A stretch of DNA of 64,000 nt from Lachnospiraceae bacterium (GCA_017938405.1 JAGBBP010000036.1:1-64000), one strand, 5' to 3'. Positions 38,445 through 47,976 are shown, counted from the first letter of the stretch. Numbers and translations: made by a program. The notes: generated by a model from the sequence alone, not told the origin.

Positions 38445-39005
38445 ATGAAAACCTTGATTTTTAACGGTTCTCCCCGAAATAACGGAGATACCGTAAGTTT
38501 ATTGAAGCATTTTACGGCACTACTGCCGGGAGAATATAAGATAGTAGACGCCTACCGCGCTAATATATCACCTTGTCTGGATTGCAGATACTGCAAAGAA
38601 AAAAGCGGTTGTGCCATAAAGGATGAGATGCAGGAGGTTTACGAGTATCTGAAGGATTGTGATAACGTGCTGATTGCATCCCCGGTGTATTTTTCGGAGC
38701 TGACAGGGCCGATGCTTAGTGTCGGTAGCCGTTTGCAGACCTACTTTTGCGGTAGATTTTTTCGCAAGGAAGAGTGCGGACTTACGAAAAAGAAAGGCGC
38801 GGTGCTGTTGGTGGGCGGCGGTGATGGAAAGCCGGATAAGGCTTACGAAACTGCAAAAGTACTGCTAAAGAACATGAACTGCAAGGAGATTTATCCGCTT
38901 GTTTGCTCCCATAATACGGACCGTATACCGGCGATTGAGGATGCTAAGGCGGTTGCGGGGGTAGAGGAGATTGTGAGTTTCTTTTCCAACGCAGAAGTTT
39001 GTTGA
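38445..39005 (+). CDS. Flavodoxin-like NAD(P)H-dependent FMN reductase
   Basis: 186 residues. The FMN phosphate loop is LIFNGSPRNNGDT (4-16). A Cys cluster, CLDCRYCKEKSGC (about 45-57), is followed by the DNVLIASPVYFSELTGPM strand-loop that contacts the isoalloxazine ring. It is typical of the iron-sulfur-flavoprotein-like or NADPH-dependent FMN reductase families of clostridia. The SD is AGGAGG. The electron acceptor is unknown. Confidence 0.87.
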   Translation: MKTLIFNGSPRNNGDTVSLLKHFTALLPGEYKIVDAYRANISPCLDCRYCKEKSGCAIKDEMQEVYEYLKDCDNVLIASPVYFSELTGPMLSVGSRLQTYFCGRFFRKEECGLTKKKGAVLLVGGGDGKPDKAYETAKVLLKNMNCKEIYPLVCSHNTDRIPAIEDAKAVAGVEEIVSFFSNAEVC

Positions 39006-39068
39006 TTTTTATGAAAAAAACGGGTGATTTCGAAAGAAAGTATAGATTCGGCAAAACGGAGACTAGAG

Positions 39069-39560
39069 ATGAATATTGCGATTAGAGAGTATCAAGAAAA
39101 GGATTTACCGGCCATGATTCGGATTTGGAACGAAGTGGTGGAAGAAGGAATTTCGTTTCCACAGGAAGAGTTTCTTGATGAAACCACCGGGGCGGAGTTC
39201 TTTGCATCCCAGACTTATAACGGAGTGGCGGAAGATACGGATACCGGGCGTGTGCTTGGGTTGTATATCCTGCATCCTAACAACATCGGACGTTGCGGTC
39301 ATATTTGTAATGCCAGTTATGCGGTAAGTAAAGATAGTAGGGGACTCCATATCGGAGAAAAACTGGTTTTGGATTGCTTGGAGCAAGGAAAAAAACACGG
39401 ATTCGGTGTGTTACAGTTTAATGCGGTGGTAGCGACGAACATCCACGCCAGACATTTATACGAGCGCCTTGGATTTGTGCAGCTTGGTACGATTCCGAAG
39501 GGCTTTCGGATGAAGGACGGGCATTTCGAGGATATTTGTCCGTATTATCATGAACTGTAG
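39069..39560 (+). CDS. GNAT N-acetyltransferase (phosphinothricin acetyltransferase-like)
   Basis: The ATG at 39069 (163 residues, ACGGAG upstream) begins MNIAIREYQEKDLPAMIRIWNEVV, the pattern of the PAT/YncA subgroup. The acetyl-CoA motif region is SRGLHIGEKLVLDCL and the end is HARHLYERLGFVQLG. It could acetylate amino-acid analogues or similar toxins; the substrate is not provable here. The Nudix gene follows 11 bases on. Confidence 0.87.
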   Translation: MNIAIREYQEKDLPAMIRIWNEVVEEGISFPQEEFLDETTGAEFFASQTYNGVAEDTDTGRVLGLYILHPNNIGRCGHICNASYAVSKDSRGLHIGEKLVLDCLEQGKKHGFGVLQFNAVVATNIHARHLYERLGFVQLGTIPKGFRMKDGHFEDICPYYHEL

Positions 39561-39571
39561 GAGAATGAGCT

Positions 39572-39991
39572 ATGACACAAGTCAAATTTTACGATACCGT
39601 CGATGATGCACTGCTAAAATTTGCGGTCATCATCACCAAAAGTGCCGGGAAATGGGTGCTTTGTAAGCACAAGGACAGAACCACTTACGAGGTTCCGGGT
39701 GGTCACAGAGAAGCCGGTGAGTCCATTGAAGAGACTGCAAGACGGGAACTTTACGAAGAAACCGGAGCCACAGAATATGAGATAACGCCGGTTTGTGTGT
39801 ACTCCGTGCAAAAAGACAGTGGACAAGAAACCTTCGGAATGTTATACTATGCCGAGGTGACTTCTTTTGAAGAAGATCTTCACAGTGAGATTGAGAAGAT
39901 CGTTTTGTCGGAGAGCTTGTCGGGAAATTGGACTTATCCGGATATTCAGCCGAAGCTACTTGAGGAAGCTGAACGGTTGGGGGTTCTGTAA
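39572..39991 (+). CDS. Nudix hydrolase
   Basis: 139 residues. The Nudix box is complete: GGHREAGE, then an Arg-Glu-Leu followed by EETG with correct spacing (G-x5-E-x7-REL-x-EE-x-G). It hydrolyses a nucleoside diphosphate linked to another group; the substrate is unknown. It closes the accessory block after miaA. The following 175 bases are AT-rich and non-coding. Confidence 0.92.
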   Translation: MTQVKFYDTVDDALLKFAVIITKSAGKWVLCKHKDRTTYEVPGGHREAGESIEETARRELYEETGATEYEITPVCVYSVQKDSGQETFGMLYYAEVTSFEEDLHSEIEKIVLSESLSGNWTYPDIQPKLLEEAERLGVL

Positions 39992-40046
39992 CGAATGAGA
40001 AAAAAGTGAAAGCAGCATCGGAAATTTGTTTAATGTCGAATAATAG

Positions 40047-40076
40047 TTTACATAAAATACTTATGAAAACTAAAAT
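40047..40076 (+). promoter_or_regulatory. Possible promoter for the PF06838 lyase gene
   Basis: TTTACA (40047-40052) and TAAAAT (40071-40076) with an 18-base spacer lie in the 175-base AT-rich gap. The rest of the gap (39992-40166) holds no ORF or strong hairpin that I could find. Confidence 0.4.
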
Positions 40077-40166
40077 ATAAACTAAGCAAAATTTACCGAT
40101 AATTATAATTAGAACAAATTCAATTAAATCAATAAAATCAATTATATACACAGGAGTGACATTACC

Positions 40167-41453
40167 ATGAACGATTATTTAAGACTGATGTACAAGGACT
40201 GCAAAATCGACGACAAGGTATTTGATTTATGCAACGAAGTGGAGGAGTCTTTGAAGGAGCGTTTTCAGGCCATTGATGAGGTGGCGGAGTACAACCAGTT
40301 AAAGGTGCTTGCTGCCATGCGGAAGAACAAGGTGTCCGATACCCACTTTAACGATTCTACGGGCTACGGCTATGACGATTTGGGAAGAGATACTTTAGAG
40401 GACGTATATGCGGATGTGTTCCATACGGAAAGTGCGCTGGTGCGTCCGAATCTGGTGTCCGGTACCCATGCGTTAACTATTGCATTATCCGCAAACCTCC
40501 GTCCGGGGGACGAGATTTTGTCTCCGACGGGCAAGCCGTACGATACGTTGGAAGGGGTTATCGGTATCCGTGAAACCAAGGGCTCTCTTGCGGAGTACGG
40601 TATTACTTATAAGCAGGTGGATTTGCTCCCGAACGGTAATTTTGATTTTGACAAGATTAAGGAAGCTATCAACGAGAAGACGAAGCTCATTGCCATCCAG
40701 CGTTCCAAGGGCTATCAGACTCGTCCGACCCTGTCCGCAGGAAGAATCGGTGTGCTGATTTCTTACATCAAGATGGTGAAGCCGGATGTGATTTGTATGG
40801 TGGATAACTGCTACGGCGAATTTGTGGAGGTGATTGAGCCGACGGATGTAGGGGCGGACCTTTGTGTTGGTTCTCTCATTAAGAATCCGGGGGGCGGCTT
40901 GGCACCGATTGGAGGCTATATCGTTGGTAAGAAGGAGTATGTAGACAATTGTGCGTATCGATTGACCGCACCGGGCCTCGGAAAGGAAGTGGGTGCAAGC
41001 CTTGGTCTTAACCGTTCCTTCTTCCAGGGACTTTTCATGGCACCGACGGTGGTTGCCGGAGCCTTAAAGGGCGCCATTTATGCGGCTAATATCTATGAAA
41101 AGCTTGGTTTTAAGTGTGTTCCGCGCGGAAAGGAAGAGCGCTTCGATATTATTCAGGCAGTGACATTAGGAAGCCGCGAGGCAATGCTTGCCTTCTGTCA
41201 CGGTATTCAGGAGGCGGCACCGGTGGACAGCTATGTGGTGCCGGAACCGTGGGCAATGCCGGGCTATCACGATGATGTAATCATGGCGGCGGGAGCCTTT
41301 ATTCAGGGTGCCTCCATCGAGCTTTCCGCCGACGGTCCGGTGGCGGAGCCGTACAATGTGTACTTCCAAGGCGGACTTACCTGGTATCATGCAAAATTCG
41401 GTATTATGAATTCCGTGCAGAAGTTGTATGAGAAGAAGCTGATTATGCAGTAA
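40167..41453 (+). CDS. PLP-dependent lyase of the 'aluminum resistance'/methionine gamma-lyase-like family (PF06838)
   Basis: 428 residues. Family features: GYGYDDLGRDTLEDVYADVF near the N-terminus, RPNLVSGTHALTIAL, GVIGIRETKGSL, the strand ending MVDNCYGEFVE that holds the PLP-nitrogen aspartate, and SLIKNPGGGLAP with the probable PLP-binding Lys239. It is related to cystathionine lyases; the physiological substrate is not settled. The SD is AGGAGTG. A strong terminator follows. Confidence 0.92.
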   Translation: MNDYLRLMYKDCKIDDKVFDLCNEVEESLKERFQAIDEVAEYNQLKVLAAMRKNKVSDTHFNDSTGYGYDDLGRDTLEDVYADVFHTESALVRPNLVSGTHALTIALSANLRPGDEILSPTGKPYDTLEGVIGIRETKGSLAEYGITYKQVDLLPNGNFDFDKIKEAINEKTKLIAIQRSKGYQTRPTLSAGRIGVLISYIKMVKPDVICMVDNCYGEFVEVIEPTDVGADLCVGSLIKNPGGGLAPIGGYIVGKKEYVDNCAYRLTAPGLGKEVGASLGLNRSFFQGLFMAPTVVAGALKGAIYAANIYEKLGFKCVPRGKEERFDIIQAVTLGSREAMLAFCHGIQEAAPVDSYVVPEPWAMPGYHDDVIMAAGAFIQGASIELSADGPVAEPYNVYFQGGLTWYHAKFGIMNSVQKLYEKKLIMQ

Positions 41454-41484
41454 GTGTAAGAAATACGAATGATAGCGAAGAACA

Positions 41485-41520
41485 AAAGGCGGTGTTCAAA
41501 AAAGAACAACCGCCTTTTTA
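41485..41520 (+). terminator. Rho-independent terminator
   Basis: AAGGCGGTgttc pairs with gaacAACCGCCTT across a 6-base A-rich loop, with one unpaired base, and ends in a T run. It lies 32 bases after the PF06838 gene. Confidence 0.88.
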
Positions 41521-41530
41521 TAAAAACAGA

Positions 41531-41559
41531 TTGAACATATTTTCGATTTATGTTATAAT
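41531..41559 (+). promoter_or_regulatory. Promoter for the DUF4321-radC genes
   Basis: TTGAAC (41531-41536) and a perfect TATAAT (41554-41559) are 17 bases apart, just after the terminator and about 35 bases before the DUF4321 start codon. Confidence 0.82.
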
Positions 41560-41594
41560 CAAAGTAGGAGATTCTAGAGAAAAGAGGGATTTTT

Positions 41595-41858
41595 ATGAAG
41601 ACCGGAAGAGCATGGGTTTTGTTGCTGTTAATGTTATGCGGTGTGGTAATCGGTAGCTTTTTAGGACTGTTGACGAAGGATATTTCCTGGTTGTCCTGGC
41701 TTGACTACGGTATGACCTTCGGTATCGGTACGGGCGGAGAAGGGGCCTTAGTACTGAATCTGGGAGTGATTTCCCTTACCTTCGGCTTGTCCATTAAGAT
41801 TTCCATTGCAAGCATTATCGGTGTAGTCATTGCCTTTTTGATTTACAGAAGACTGTAA
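41595..41858 (+). CDS. DUF4321 small membrane protein
   Basis: 87 residues with hydrophobic helices at about 7-27 and 55-84. The sequence ending GVISLTFGLSIKISIASIIG fits DUF4321 proteins, which lie next to radC/mreB in many clostridia. Function is unknown. The SD GAGGG is at good distance. radC begins 32 bases later. Confidence 0.8.
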   Translation: MKTGRAWVLLLLMLCGVVIGSFLGLLTKDISWLSWLDYGMTFGIGTGGEGALVLNLGVISLTFGLSIKISIASIIGVVIAFLIYRRL

Positions 41859-41890
41859 TTTCGGTCCCTTTTCGCAAGAGAAGGAGACGT

Positions 41891-42589
41891 ATGAATCATT
41901 ATTTAACCTTAAAAGAACTTCCGGAGTCGGAGCGCCCTTACGAAAAGTGTGAGCGTTTCGGCCCGGAGGTTTTGTCGGATGCGGAACTTTTAGCTGTGAT
42001 TATCCGCTCCGGTACAAAGAAAGAACGGGCGGTAGATCTGGCAATTCGTGTCCTTGACCGTCCCGGCGGAAAGAAAGGGCTGTCGGCTCTTTATTATTAT
42101 TCCCAAAAGGAACTTCAAAAAATCAAAGGAATCGGCAAAGTGAAGGCGGTTCAGCTTTGTTGTGTGGCAGAACTGGCGAAAAGGATGCAGTCAGCTTCCT
42201 TTCGTGAGACAACGGTATTTGATTCACCGGAAAAAATCGCGGATTATTATATGGCACGATTGCGTCACGGCAGAACCGAAGAGATACTTCTGTTAATGTT
42301 GGATACCAAAGGGAGGAAAATCGGAGATGAGGTGATTTCCAAAGGAACGGTGAATATGTCAGTTTTATCACCGCGGGAAGTTCTTTGTACCGCACTACGT
42401 TATGAGGCGGTATTTCTGGTTGTGTTGCACAATCATCCCAGCGGGGTACCTGTACCCAGTGATGCGGATATTTCCGTAACAAGACAATTGGCTGCTGCCT
42501 GCGAAATTGTGGGAATTTCTTTGCGTGACCACCTGATTATCGGCGATAATTGCTATCTGAGTATGAGGGAAAAAGGATTTTTGGATTGA
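41891..42589 (+). CDS. radC: RadC family protein (JAB/MPN domain)
   Basis: 232 residues. An N-terminal helix-hairpin-helix part (LSDAELLAVIIRSGT, KIKGIGKVKAVQL) precedes the JAB metalloprotease-like domain with LHNHPSGVPVPSDADI (the H-x-H...S...D zinc site). The historic DNA-repair label is poorly supported experimentally. It lies directly upstream of mreB, its usual place in Bacillota. Confidence 0.95.
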   Translation: MNHYLTLKELPESERPYEKCERFGPEVLSDAELLAVIIRSGTKKERAVDLAIRVLDRPGGKKGLSALYYYSQKELQKIKGIGKVKAVQLCCVAELAKRMQSASFRETTVFDSPEKIADYYMARLRHGRTEEILLLMLDTKGRKIGDEVISKGTVNMSVLSPREVLCTALRYEAVFLVVLHNHPSGVPVPSDADISVTRQLAAACEIVGISLRDHLIIGDNCYLSMREKGFLD

Positions 42590-42619
42590 TTTTTGTCAAA
42601 ATATAGGTCAAAGAAATGA

Positions 42620-42648
42620 TTGAAAAATATATGAAAAAGTGGTACACT
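42620..42648 (+). promoter_or_regulatory. Promoter for the mreB operon
   Basis: TTGAAA (42620-42625) and TACACT (42643-42648) are 17 bases apart, about 40 bases before the mreB start. It would drive the shape and division-site operon independently of radC. Confidence 0.65.
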
Positions 42649-42690
42649 ATGATAGAATATAGAAATACTATGCGAAGGGAGATTTTTAAG

Positions 42691-43722
42691 TTGTCATCAA
42701 AAGTTTTTGCAATAGATTTTGGTACCAGCATGATTAAGATTTACAAAAAGAACGAGGGCGTGATTTTCGACGAAAAGAACGTGGTTGCCATTTGCGATAA
42801 CGTGGTAAAAGCCATCGGTGACGAGGCCTTTGAAATGTACGGCAGAACACCGGATAATTTTGAAGTGACATTTCCGGTAAAGAACGGTGTAATCGCGGAT
42901 TTCGCCAATATGCTCGCTCTTTTGAATTCGGCGTTTGCGTCTCTTGCGGATTCCCACGGAAAATTTTCCGGTGCGGAATTTATCGTGGCGATTCCGAGCG
43001 ATGTCAGCGAAGTAGAATGTCGTGCGTTTTATGATTTGTTATGGAGTTCTTCCGCAAAGCCGAAAAAGGACAAGGTACGTGCCGTGCATAAGCCGGTTGC
43101 CAATGCCATCGGTGCGGGACTGGAGGTTATGACCGCCAACGGTATTATGGTGGTGGATATCGGTGCGGAGACCACGGAAATCGGCGTTATGGCCCTCGGA
43201 GGTATCGTAAACAGCAAGAAGGTAGATATCGGCGGTAATCGCCTGGATGAGACAATTATATCCAACGTAAAGAAGAAATATAACCTGATTATCGGAAATA
43301 AGACCGCAGAGCTGATCAAAAAGGAGCTTTCCTGCGCATTACCTCCGAAGACAGAGAAGACGCTTCGTGTATTCGGCCGTGATGTCATGACCGGGCTTCC
43401 GACGGAGGCAGAGATTGATTCTGCGTTTGTTTATGAGTCCATCGAAGAGCATTTGCATTCCATCGTGGACGAAGTAAAGATGATTTTGGAGAGAACCCCA
43501 CCGGAAATCGCATCCGACATTTTGGACACCGGTATTTATCTGACCGGCGGCTCCGCTAATATTAAGGATTTGGACAAGCTGTTTGCTCAGGAGACCGAAC
43601 TGGATATTCATGTTTGTGATAATTCCGCAAATACGGTGGTTATGGGTCTCGGTATGATTTTGGAAAACAATAAATTCAGTGATTTAAGACTTACCTTGGA
43701 CAAGATGGCAAACGGAGGTTGA
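42691..43722 (+). CDS. mreB: Rod-shape actin homologue MreB
   Basis: I chose the TTG at 42691 because AAGGGAG lies about 10 bases upstream and the protein then has the normal 343 residues. Actin-fold motifs: AIDFGTSMIKIY (phosphate 1), VVDIGAETTEIGVM (phosphate 2) and LTGGSANIKDLDKL (adenosine). It forms membrane filaments that direct side-wall synthesis with MreC, MreD, RodA and PBP2, all encoded directly downstream. Confidence 0.95.
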   Translation: MSSKVFAIDFGTSMIKIYKKNEGVIFDEKNVVAICDNVVKAIGDEAFEMYGRTPDNFEVTFPVKNGVIADFANMLALLNSAFASLADSHGKFSGAEFIVAIPSDVSEVECRAFYDLLWSSSAKPKKDKVRAVHKPVANAIGAGLEVMTANGIMVVDIGAETTEIGVMALGGIVNSKKVDIGGNRLDETIISNVKKKYNLIIGNKTAELIKKELSCALPPKTEKTLRVFGRDVMTGLPTEAEIDSAFVYESIEEHLHSIVDEVKMILERTPPEIASDILDTGIYLTGGSANIKDLDKLFAQETELDIHVCDNSANTVVMGLGMILENNKFSDLRLTLDKMANGG

Positions 43723-43728
43723 TAGGGA

Positions 43729-44601
43729 ATGAAACGCCGCAGAAGGAGAAGACGGATTGAATTTGAGTTTCATCCGAAGTATTTGTGGATATTCTGTATC
43801 ATTCTTTGCGTGGTGCTTATGTTTGTTTCCTACCGTTTTCCGGAGCGTTTTTCCGGGGTGAAAACCTTTGCCGGGAATGTGATTTCTCCGATGCAACGGG
43901 GGATTAATACCGTAGGAAGGAGTATTTCCGACCGTTTACAGGCATTTCGGGACGTAAAGGAGCTTCGAAAGGAAAACGAACAGTTAAAGTCTAAAATCGA
44001 AGATTTGACTACAGCGAACCAGCAATTAACCCAGGACAAATATGAATTGGACGGGTTACGCCGGTTGTATGAGCTGGATGCAAAATACATGGATTACGAT
44101 AAGGTGGCGGCCCGTGTGATTGCCAGTGATACCAATAACTGGTTTTACAGCTTTGTGGTAGATAAGGGGACCGACCACGGAATTTCCGTCGGAATGAACG
44201 TGATGGCCGGGAACGGTTTGGTAGGGATTGTATCAGAGACCGGAAAGAACTGGTCCAGAGTCCGTTCCATTATTGATGATAACTGTAATGTCAGCGGAAT
44301 GTCCTTAGAGAGTCAGGATACCTGCATTGTATCCGGAGATTTGAAACTAATGAAGGAACACGGAGTGATTCGTGTGGACATGATTTCCATGGATGCCTCT
44401 TTCAAAGAGGATGCGGAGATTGTTACATCGCATATCAGTGATGTTTACCTGCAGGGAATTTTAATCGGATATATTCAGGATATCCGCATCGATTCCAGCA
44501 ATATGACAAAGACGGCTTATTTGATTCCGGCAGTGGATTTCGAACGTTTGGATGAAGTTCTGATTGTGACGGAATTAAAAGAAGCTTATGATTTTGAGTA
44601 A
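43729..44601 (+). CDS. mreC: Rod-shape protein MreC
   Basis: 290 residues. A basic N-terminus (MKRRRRRRRIEFEF) precedes one membrane helix (about 21-37). A coiled coil (about 75-110, ELRKENEQLKSKIEDL) follows, then the beta-barrel domain with VVDKGTDHGISVGMNV and the NGLVGIV pattern. It starts 6 bases after mreB and links MreB to the PBP2/RodA synthase outside the membrane. Confidence 0.95.
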   Translation: MKRRRRRRRIEFEFHPKYLWIFCIILCVVLMFVSYRFPERFSGVKTFAGNVISPMQRGINTVGRSISDRLQAFRDVKELRKENEQLKSKIEDLTTANQQLTQDKYELDGLRRLYELDAKYMDYDKVAARVIASDTNNWFYSFVVDKGTDHGISVGMNVMAGNGLVGIVSETGKNWSRVRSIIDDNCNVSGMSLESQDTCIVSGDLKLMKEHGVIRVDMISMDASFKEDAEIVTSHISDVYLQGILIGYIQDIRIDSSNMTKTAYLIPAVDFERLDEVLIVTELKEAYDFE

Positions 44602-44624
44602 CTACGTGGGAAAGGGACGATAAA

Positions 44625-45131
44625 GTGATTCGGATTGCAGTGGTTTTTCTTGAGCTGATTTTTTGTTTTTTGTTACAAAGCACGGTAATGCCTGCATTTT
44701 CCCTTGCCGGTGTCGTTCCTGACTTGCTTTTGATTGTTGTAATCACAGTAGCTTATACCAGAGGCCGGGTGGCCGGAATGTTAACCGGTTTGGTAGCCGG
44801 ATTACTTACGGATTTTTGTTTCAGTGAGATGGTCGGGTTATGTGCCTTGTTTTATTTGTGCATCGGCTATCTTGCCGGATATTCGCAAAAGATATACGAG
44901 GAAAGGGATTATATGCTTCCTATGCTGATGATATTAGTCGGTGAGTTTTTCTATTCTTTTGCGTATTATGTAGCATATTTTTTACTTCGCAGCAGAACAG
45001 AGTTCGGATATTACTTTATTCATCTGATTCTTCCGCGTATGGTATATACGGTGTTTGCCGCCGCGTTTTTATATCCGTTGTTTCATTGGATTCATCGGTT
45101 GCTTTCGCGGCATTTGGATAAGGAGGAGTAG
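44625..45131 (+). CDS. mreD: Rod-shape protein MreD
   Basis: 168 residues starting at a GTG after GGGACGATAAA. Five to six hydrophobic helices; PAFSLAGVVPDLLLIVV and GMLTGLVAGLLTDFCF are typical of MreD (PDL and GLxxGLLxD motifs). It is a membrane partner of MreC. The PBP2 gene starts 2 bases after its stop. Confidence 0.9.
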   Translation: MIRIAVVFLELIFCFLLQSTVMPAFSLAGVVPDLLLIVVITVAYTRGRVAGMLTGLVAGLLTDFCFSEMVGLCALFYLCIGYLAGYSQKIYEERDYMLPMLMILVGEFFYSFAYYVAYFLLRSRTEFGYYFIHLILPRMVYTVFAAAFLYPLFHWIHRLLSRHLDKEE

Positions 45132-45133
45132 TT

Positions 45134-47962
45134 TTGTTTTATTTCATATTCGGTAAAATAAAAGAATTTTTTACTTCTCGTATGATACCGATTGCGGCGT
45201 TTTATTTTATTTTAGCCGGAGTGCTGATTTTTCAACTGTACCGTATTCAGATTCTGGATGTGGAGCAGGTGGTGGCCGAAGAAGAGTACAAACAGGTCAG
45301 AGAACGTTCCACGGACAGTACCAGAGGTATGATTTATGATAGAAACGGAAGAGTTCTTGCGTATAACGAGCTTTCTTATTCCGTCATTTTGGAAGATAGT
45401 CCGCTTTTAAACACAAATGACAAGAAAAATGCCATGTTGTATCAGGTAATACAAATATTAAAACGGGAAGATGTGGAACTGGAGCCGGAGTTTTATATAA
45501 AACAAGGGGAATCCGGTATCCTGGAATATACGGTAGAAGGGACCGCCCGGTTACGTTTTATAAAAAATGCGCTGGGGAAACAATCCATAGATGATTTATC
45601 CGACGAAGAAAGTGAAATGACAGCAGAAGAGTTGTTTGCCTTACTTCGCTACGGCGATAAAAAGTTCGGTTCCATGTACGGCATCTCCGATGTCTATACG
45701 GTAGAAGAAGCCTTACAGATTATGTCGGTTCGTTATGCAATTTTTACATTATGGCCGAAATATTCCCAGATTACACTGGCATCCGGTGTTTCCGACACTT
45801 TAATTGCTGCCCTCAAAGAAAACAGCGCATCCCTTCCGGGGATTTCCGTTGTTATGAAGACAAGGCGCGTGTATAATTACAGTGAGTATTTTGCACATAT
45901 TATCGGATATACCGGTAAAATCACGGAAGAGGAACTGGAACTTTATAATGCGGAGGAGGATATATTTTCTGCGACGGACTTTATCGGAAAAACCGGTATC
46001 GAAAAGACCTTTGAAGACGAATTAAACGGAAAGAAGGGTATTGAGCAGCTTACACTGGATGAAAATTACCGTATTGTAAATACAGAGGTTTTATCGGAAC
46101 CGCAGGCCGGTAATCATATTTATCTGACCATTGACGCGGAACTGCAAAAAGCATACTATCACTTGTTGGAAAAGGAACTGGCAAAGATTTTGCTGGAACA
46201 AATCACGGATAAGCTGGATTACGGAACCAAAGGAGAGTCTGCGGATGATATCCTGATTCCGATTTACGAAGTATATGATGCTTTGTTTTCCAATAATGTA
46301 CTGGATGTCAGCCGTATTTTCGGAGAAAATCCTCCGAAAGATGCCGGTGAAACCGAATTGCGGGTATATCAGAAGTTCCATACGAAATTCGAAACCGTGT
46401 TGGACCGCTTAACCGGATATCTTGCATACGGCAGTAAGACAACCAATGCAAAGCTGTCGGAAGAAATGGCGGAATACATGGATTATATTTATTCCAAACT
46501 GACCTCTGCCACTGTTGGGATTTTACCGACATCCAATATCGATAAATCCGATAGCATGTATCTGAAATACAAAAGCAATGAAATCAGTTTGGGCGAGTTT
46601 TTGGTGTACGCAATCAACAAAAACTGGATTGATTTGGACAAATTGGGAATCGATACCTATTATGTAACGGACGAGATTTACCAAATTCTACTGGATAAAA
46701 CCGTTACCTTGTTAAGAGAAGACCCTGCTTTTACCAAGAAATTATTGCGGAATATGATTTTCCAGAAGGAACTTTCCGGAAAGGACGTTTGTTTATTACT
46801 GTTTGACCAGTCGGTGATTGCGTATAACGAATCGGATTATCGCAGACTGAGCAACGGTTCCGTTTCCGCTTATAATTTCATCCGGGAAAAGATTAAAAAT
46901 GTGGAGATTACGCCGGCGCAGCTTGCTTTGGAACCATGCGGAGGTTCTCTGATTGTTACGGATGTAAATAACGGTGATGTACTGGCAATGGTAACTTATC
47001 CGAGTTATGATAACAACAAATTGGCAAACAAAATCGACTGGGAGTATTACTCAAAGCTTTTGGCTGATAAGTCCAATCCGCTTTCCAGCCGTGTTACCAA
47101 TTCAAAAACTACCACCGGTTCTACCTTTAAAATGCTTACCAGCTTTGCGGGATACGGCGAGAATGAATTGGGATTGTATGAAAAAATCGAAGATCTGGGT
47201 GAATTTACCAAGGTAGACCCATCACCGAAATGTTGGTATTACCCGAGTAAGCACGGTAAAATCGATGTACCGAAGGCAATTTTACACTCCTGTAACTATT
47301 TCTACTTTGAAGTCGGTTATCGTTTGGCGGAAGATTTTAACGGGAAATACAGCGACTCCCTGGGAATTGCAAAATTAACAAAGTATGCGGAGAAATTCGG
47401 TCTCGGTGCAACTTCCGGAATCGAAGTAGCGGAGTTGGAGCCGCAGATTGCGACCCACGATGCGGTTCGAGCGGCAATCGGTTATTACCATAGTTTTACC
47501 CCTTCCCAGATTGCCCGGTACGTAACAACGCTGGCTAACAGCGGAGATTGTTATAACCTGACGCTACTTGATAAAATTACAAATACCAAAGGGGATTTAA
47601 TCTTAGATCATTCCGCTTCAATTTATAATGAAATCACGGAATTTTCTGCCGCGGAATGGGGGCAGGTACAAAAAGGTATGTATCTGGTGTTAAACAGCAA
47701 CGATTCTACAGGAAGAGAATACGACAGACTGGGATTGGATGCAGCCGGAAAATCCGGTACGGCACAGGTATCGGATACCAAGCCGAGCCATGTCTTGTTT
47801 GTTTCTTATGCGCCGTATGAAAATCCGGAAATTTCGGTTACGGTAGTTATTCCGAACGGGTATTCTTCCGGAAATGCGGTGGACTTCGGATATGTTGCGT
47901 ACGATTATTACTATAATTCCGAACGATATGACAGTAATTATAACCTGATAGCATCGGAGTAA
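45134..47962 (+). CDS. mrdA: Penicillin-binding protein 2 (elongasome D,D-transpeptidase), enlarged
   Basis: 942 residues, against 600-700 in most PBP2 proteins; starts at a TTG after AAGGAGG. One membrane helix (about 17-38), then the dimerisation domain (RGMIYDRNGRVLAYNE, YAHIIGYTGKI, GKTGIEKTFEDELNG). The transpeptidase has Ser663-TFK, S719-C-N and K873-SGTAQ. An insertion of roughly 230 residues (about 370-600) separates the two domains and has no motif I recognise; enlarged PBP2 proteins are known in related clostridia. It crosslinks side-wall peptidoglycan with RodA. Confidence 0.94.
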   Translation: MFYFIFGKIKEFFTSRMIPIAAFYFILAGVLIFQLYRIQILDVEQVVAEEEYKQVRERSTDSTRGMIYDRNGRVLAYNELSYSVILEDSPLLNTNDKKNAMLYQVIQILKREDVELEPEFYIKQGESGILEYTVEGTARLRFIKNALGKQSIDDLSDEESEMTAEELFALLRYGDKKFGSMYGISDVYTVEEALQIMSVRYAIFTLWPKYSQITLASGVSDTLIAALKENSASLPGISVVMKTRRVYNYSEYFAHIIGYTGKITEEELELYNAEEDIFSATDFIGKTGIEKTFEDELNGKKGIEQLTLDENYRIVNTEVLSEPQAGNHIYLTIDAELQKAYYHLLEKELAKILLEQITDKLDYGTKGESADDILIPIYEVYDALFSNNVLDVSRIFGENPPKDAGETELRVYQKFHTKFETVLDRLTGYLAYGSKTTNAKLSEEMAEYMDYIYSKLTSATVGILPTSNIDKSDSMYLKYKSNEISLGEFLVYAINKNWIDLDKLGIDTYYVTDEIYQILLDKTVTLLREDPAFTKKLLRNMIFQKELSGKDVCLLLFDQSVIAYNESDYRRLSNGSVSAYNFIREKIKNVEITPAQLALEPCGGSLIVTDVNNGDVLAMVTYPSYDNNKLANKIDWEYYSKLLADKSNPLSSRVTNSKTTTGSTFKMLTSFAGYGENELGLYEKIEDLGEFTKVDPSPKCWYYPSKHGKIDVPKAILHSCNYFYFEVGYRLAEDFNGKYSDSLGIAKLTKYAEKFGLGATSGIEVAELEPQIATHDAVRAAIGYYHSFTPSQIARYVTTLANSGDCYNLTLLDKITNTKGDLILDHSASIYNEITEFSAAEWGQVQKGMYLVLNSNDSTGREYDRLGLDAAGKSGTAQVSDTKPSHVLFVSYAPYENPEISVTVVIPNGYSSGNAVDFGYVAYDYYYNSERYDSNYNLIASE

Positions 47963-47976
47963 TAAAGGAGGAGACT

